Positions 6,212 through 6,806 of a stretch of DNA of 6,806 bases are shown here, in pieces; positions within the stretch are counted from its first letter, which is position 1; each line of letters begins with the position of its first letter. The translations under genes and the position numbers were made by a program. The notes under the pieces are model-generated. The model worked only from the letters and a program-made list of their open reading frames with translations, did no database searches and was not told the origin of the DNA. Source of the stretch: Myxococcales bacterium (GTDB lineage: Bacteria; Myxococcota_C; UBA6777); contig JALTMC010000188.1 in assembly GCA_027005175.1 (NCBI GenBank), positions 1 to 6,806 of the forward strand, given 5' to 3'.

Positions 6212-6806
6212 TCAAACTTTATCGGAATCTCTTTGAAACAAATGAAGCCACTCTTTGACTCTTTGCTCTGGGTTTTTGTGATGAAAGATATCGCCGATCA
6301 CTGCGATACTATCTGCTCCAGCAGCGAGTACTTCAGGGGCTTTTTCTAGGGTGATTCCACCGATGACCACAAGCGGTACATCGATGGATCTTTTCCACAC
6401 GCGGATTGGATCGAGCCCTTGGGGCTTGCTCGCAACGTGCTTGCTTGTGGGTGGATAGATGGGACCTAGCGCGATGTAGTTGGGCTGAAACGCAAGCGCT
6501 GTTTCGAGTTCTTTCAGAGAGTGCGTGCTGATACCAAAGGAGATCCCGGCATCACGAATGGCATCGATATCTGCGGTCTCCAGGTCTTCTTGACCGAGAT
6601 GAATCGCATTGGCTTTGCAGGCGATAGCGTCCTCCCAGTGGTCATTGATCACAAGCTGGCATTCCAATCCTCTGGCATAGGCAACAGCTTTTGCGATCTG
6701 TTCCTTTTGTTCTGGGGCAGAGGCGTGTTTGATACGGAGCTGGACAGTTTTGACTCCGAGAGGGAGCAAACGCGGGAGCCAACTTATATCGTCGATCAGC
6801 GGGTAA
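6212..6806 (-). CDS. thiE: Thiamine phosphate synthase ThiE (5' end outside window)
   Basis: The enzyme joins 4-amino-5-hydroxymethyl-2-methylpyrimidine diphosphate to thiazole phosphate, giving thiamine phosphate and pyrophosphate, in cytoplasmic thiamine biosynthesis. The 197 visible residues align from YPLIDD onward with E. coli ThiE (Tyr16), so about 15 N-terminal residues are missing; reading is open to the window edge. Seen in order: VQLRIK (Gln, Arg and Lys for substrate/pyrophosphate binding), INDHW (Asn-Asp, Mg and phosphate), HLGQED, GISTHS, the loop GPIYPPTSK, PQGL, VIGGI (phosphate-binding glycines) and GADSIAV. The usual loop is PTxTK; here the first Thr is Pro and the second is Ser, while Lys is kept. 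The C-terminus has the normal length. It is convergent with the kinase gene. No terminator is seen after its stop (TGA, 6214-6212) and no riboswitch is visible because the 5' side is outside. Confidence 0.93.
   Translation of the reverse strand, partial: YPLIDDISWLPRLLPLGVKTVQLRIKHASAPEQKEQIAKAVAYARGLECQLVINDHWEDAIACKANAIHLGQEDLETADIDAIRDAGISFGISTHSLKELETALAFQPNYIALGPIYPPTSKHVASKPQGLDPIRVWKRSIDVPLVVIGGITLEKAPEVLAAGADSIAVIGDIFHHKNPEQRVKEWLHLFQRDSDKV

Noticed and set aside
5915-6349. 144-codon GTG-started ORF whose start (VLAGRYKLVRI) resembles the first strand of Ser/Thr kinases
   Set aside because: The likeness stops after about ten residues, with no Gly-rich loop following. The frame translates the terminator T-runs as Phe and continues 138 bases antisense into thiE.

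Overview
The window holds one very large gene, the 3' part of a second gene read from the other strand, and two non-coding stretches with several structured elements. By eye the base composition is moderate (near half G+C). The large gene belongs to the soluble hybrid kinases that fuse an N-terminal Ser/Thr kinase lobe, a big AAA-type ATPase with a helical-repeat region, a GAF domain and a C-terminal histidine kinase. Such proteins are common in myxobacteria and other deltaproteobacterial lineages, cyanobacteria and some gammaproteobacteria. The second gene is an E. coli-type thiE. Together they suggest a Gram-negative, proteobacteria- or myxobacteria-like organism; a moderate-G+C member of the Myxococcota would fit, but this is inference.

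Layout. Positions 1-347 are a leader without a convincing gene. They contain a diverged 50-bp direct repeat (1-50 and 75-124), a 10-bp perfect inverted repeat (126-160), a sigma70-like promoter with extended -10 (201-229), and a hairpin followed by nine T (294-324) just upstream of a strong Shine-Dalgarno sequence. Nothing clear lies in 161-200 apart from a small GCAGC/GCTGC hairpin. Positions 348-5750 encode the 1800-residue hybrid kinase. Positions 5751-6211 lie between the convergent genes. They hold a short-period repeat array (CACGAATGG units), a 12-bp repeat whose second copy is palindromic, a second promoter-like site, and a stretch with several small hairpins ending in a hairpin plus two T-runs. 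This stretch is a candidate small RNA gene of about 300 nt. Positions 6212-6806 are thiE on the minus strand, with its first ~15 codons outside the window.

How the parts may work together. The hybrid kinase should act in the cytoplasm: no signal peptide or clear membrane anchor is seen, the GAF domain is a likely ligand sensor, and there are two phosphotransfer modules (Ser/Thr and His). No receiver domain or response regulator is visible, so its partner must be elsewhere. The leader hairpin suggests its transcription may be attenuated. thiE (thiamine phosphate synthase) is convergent and probably functionally unrelated.
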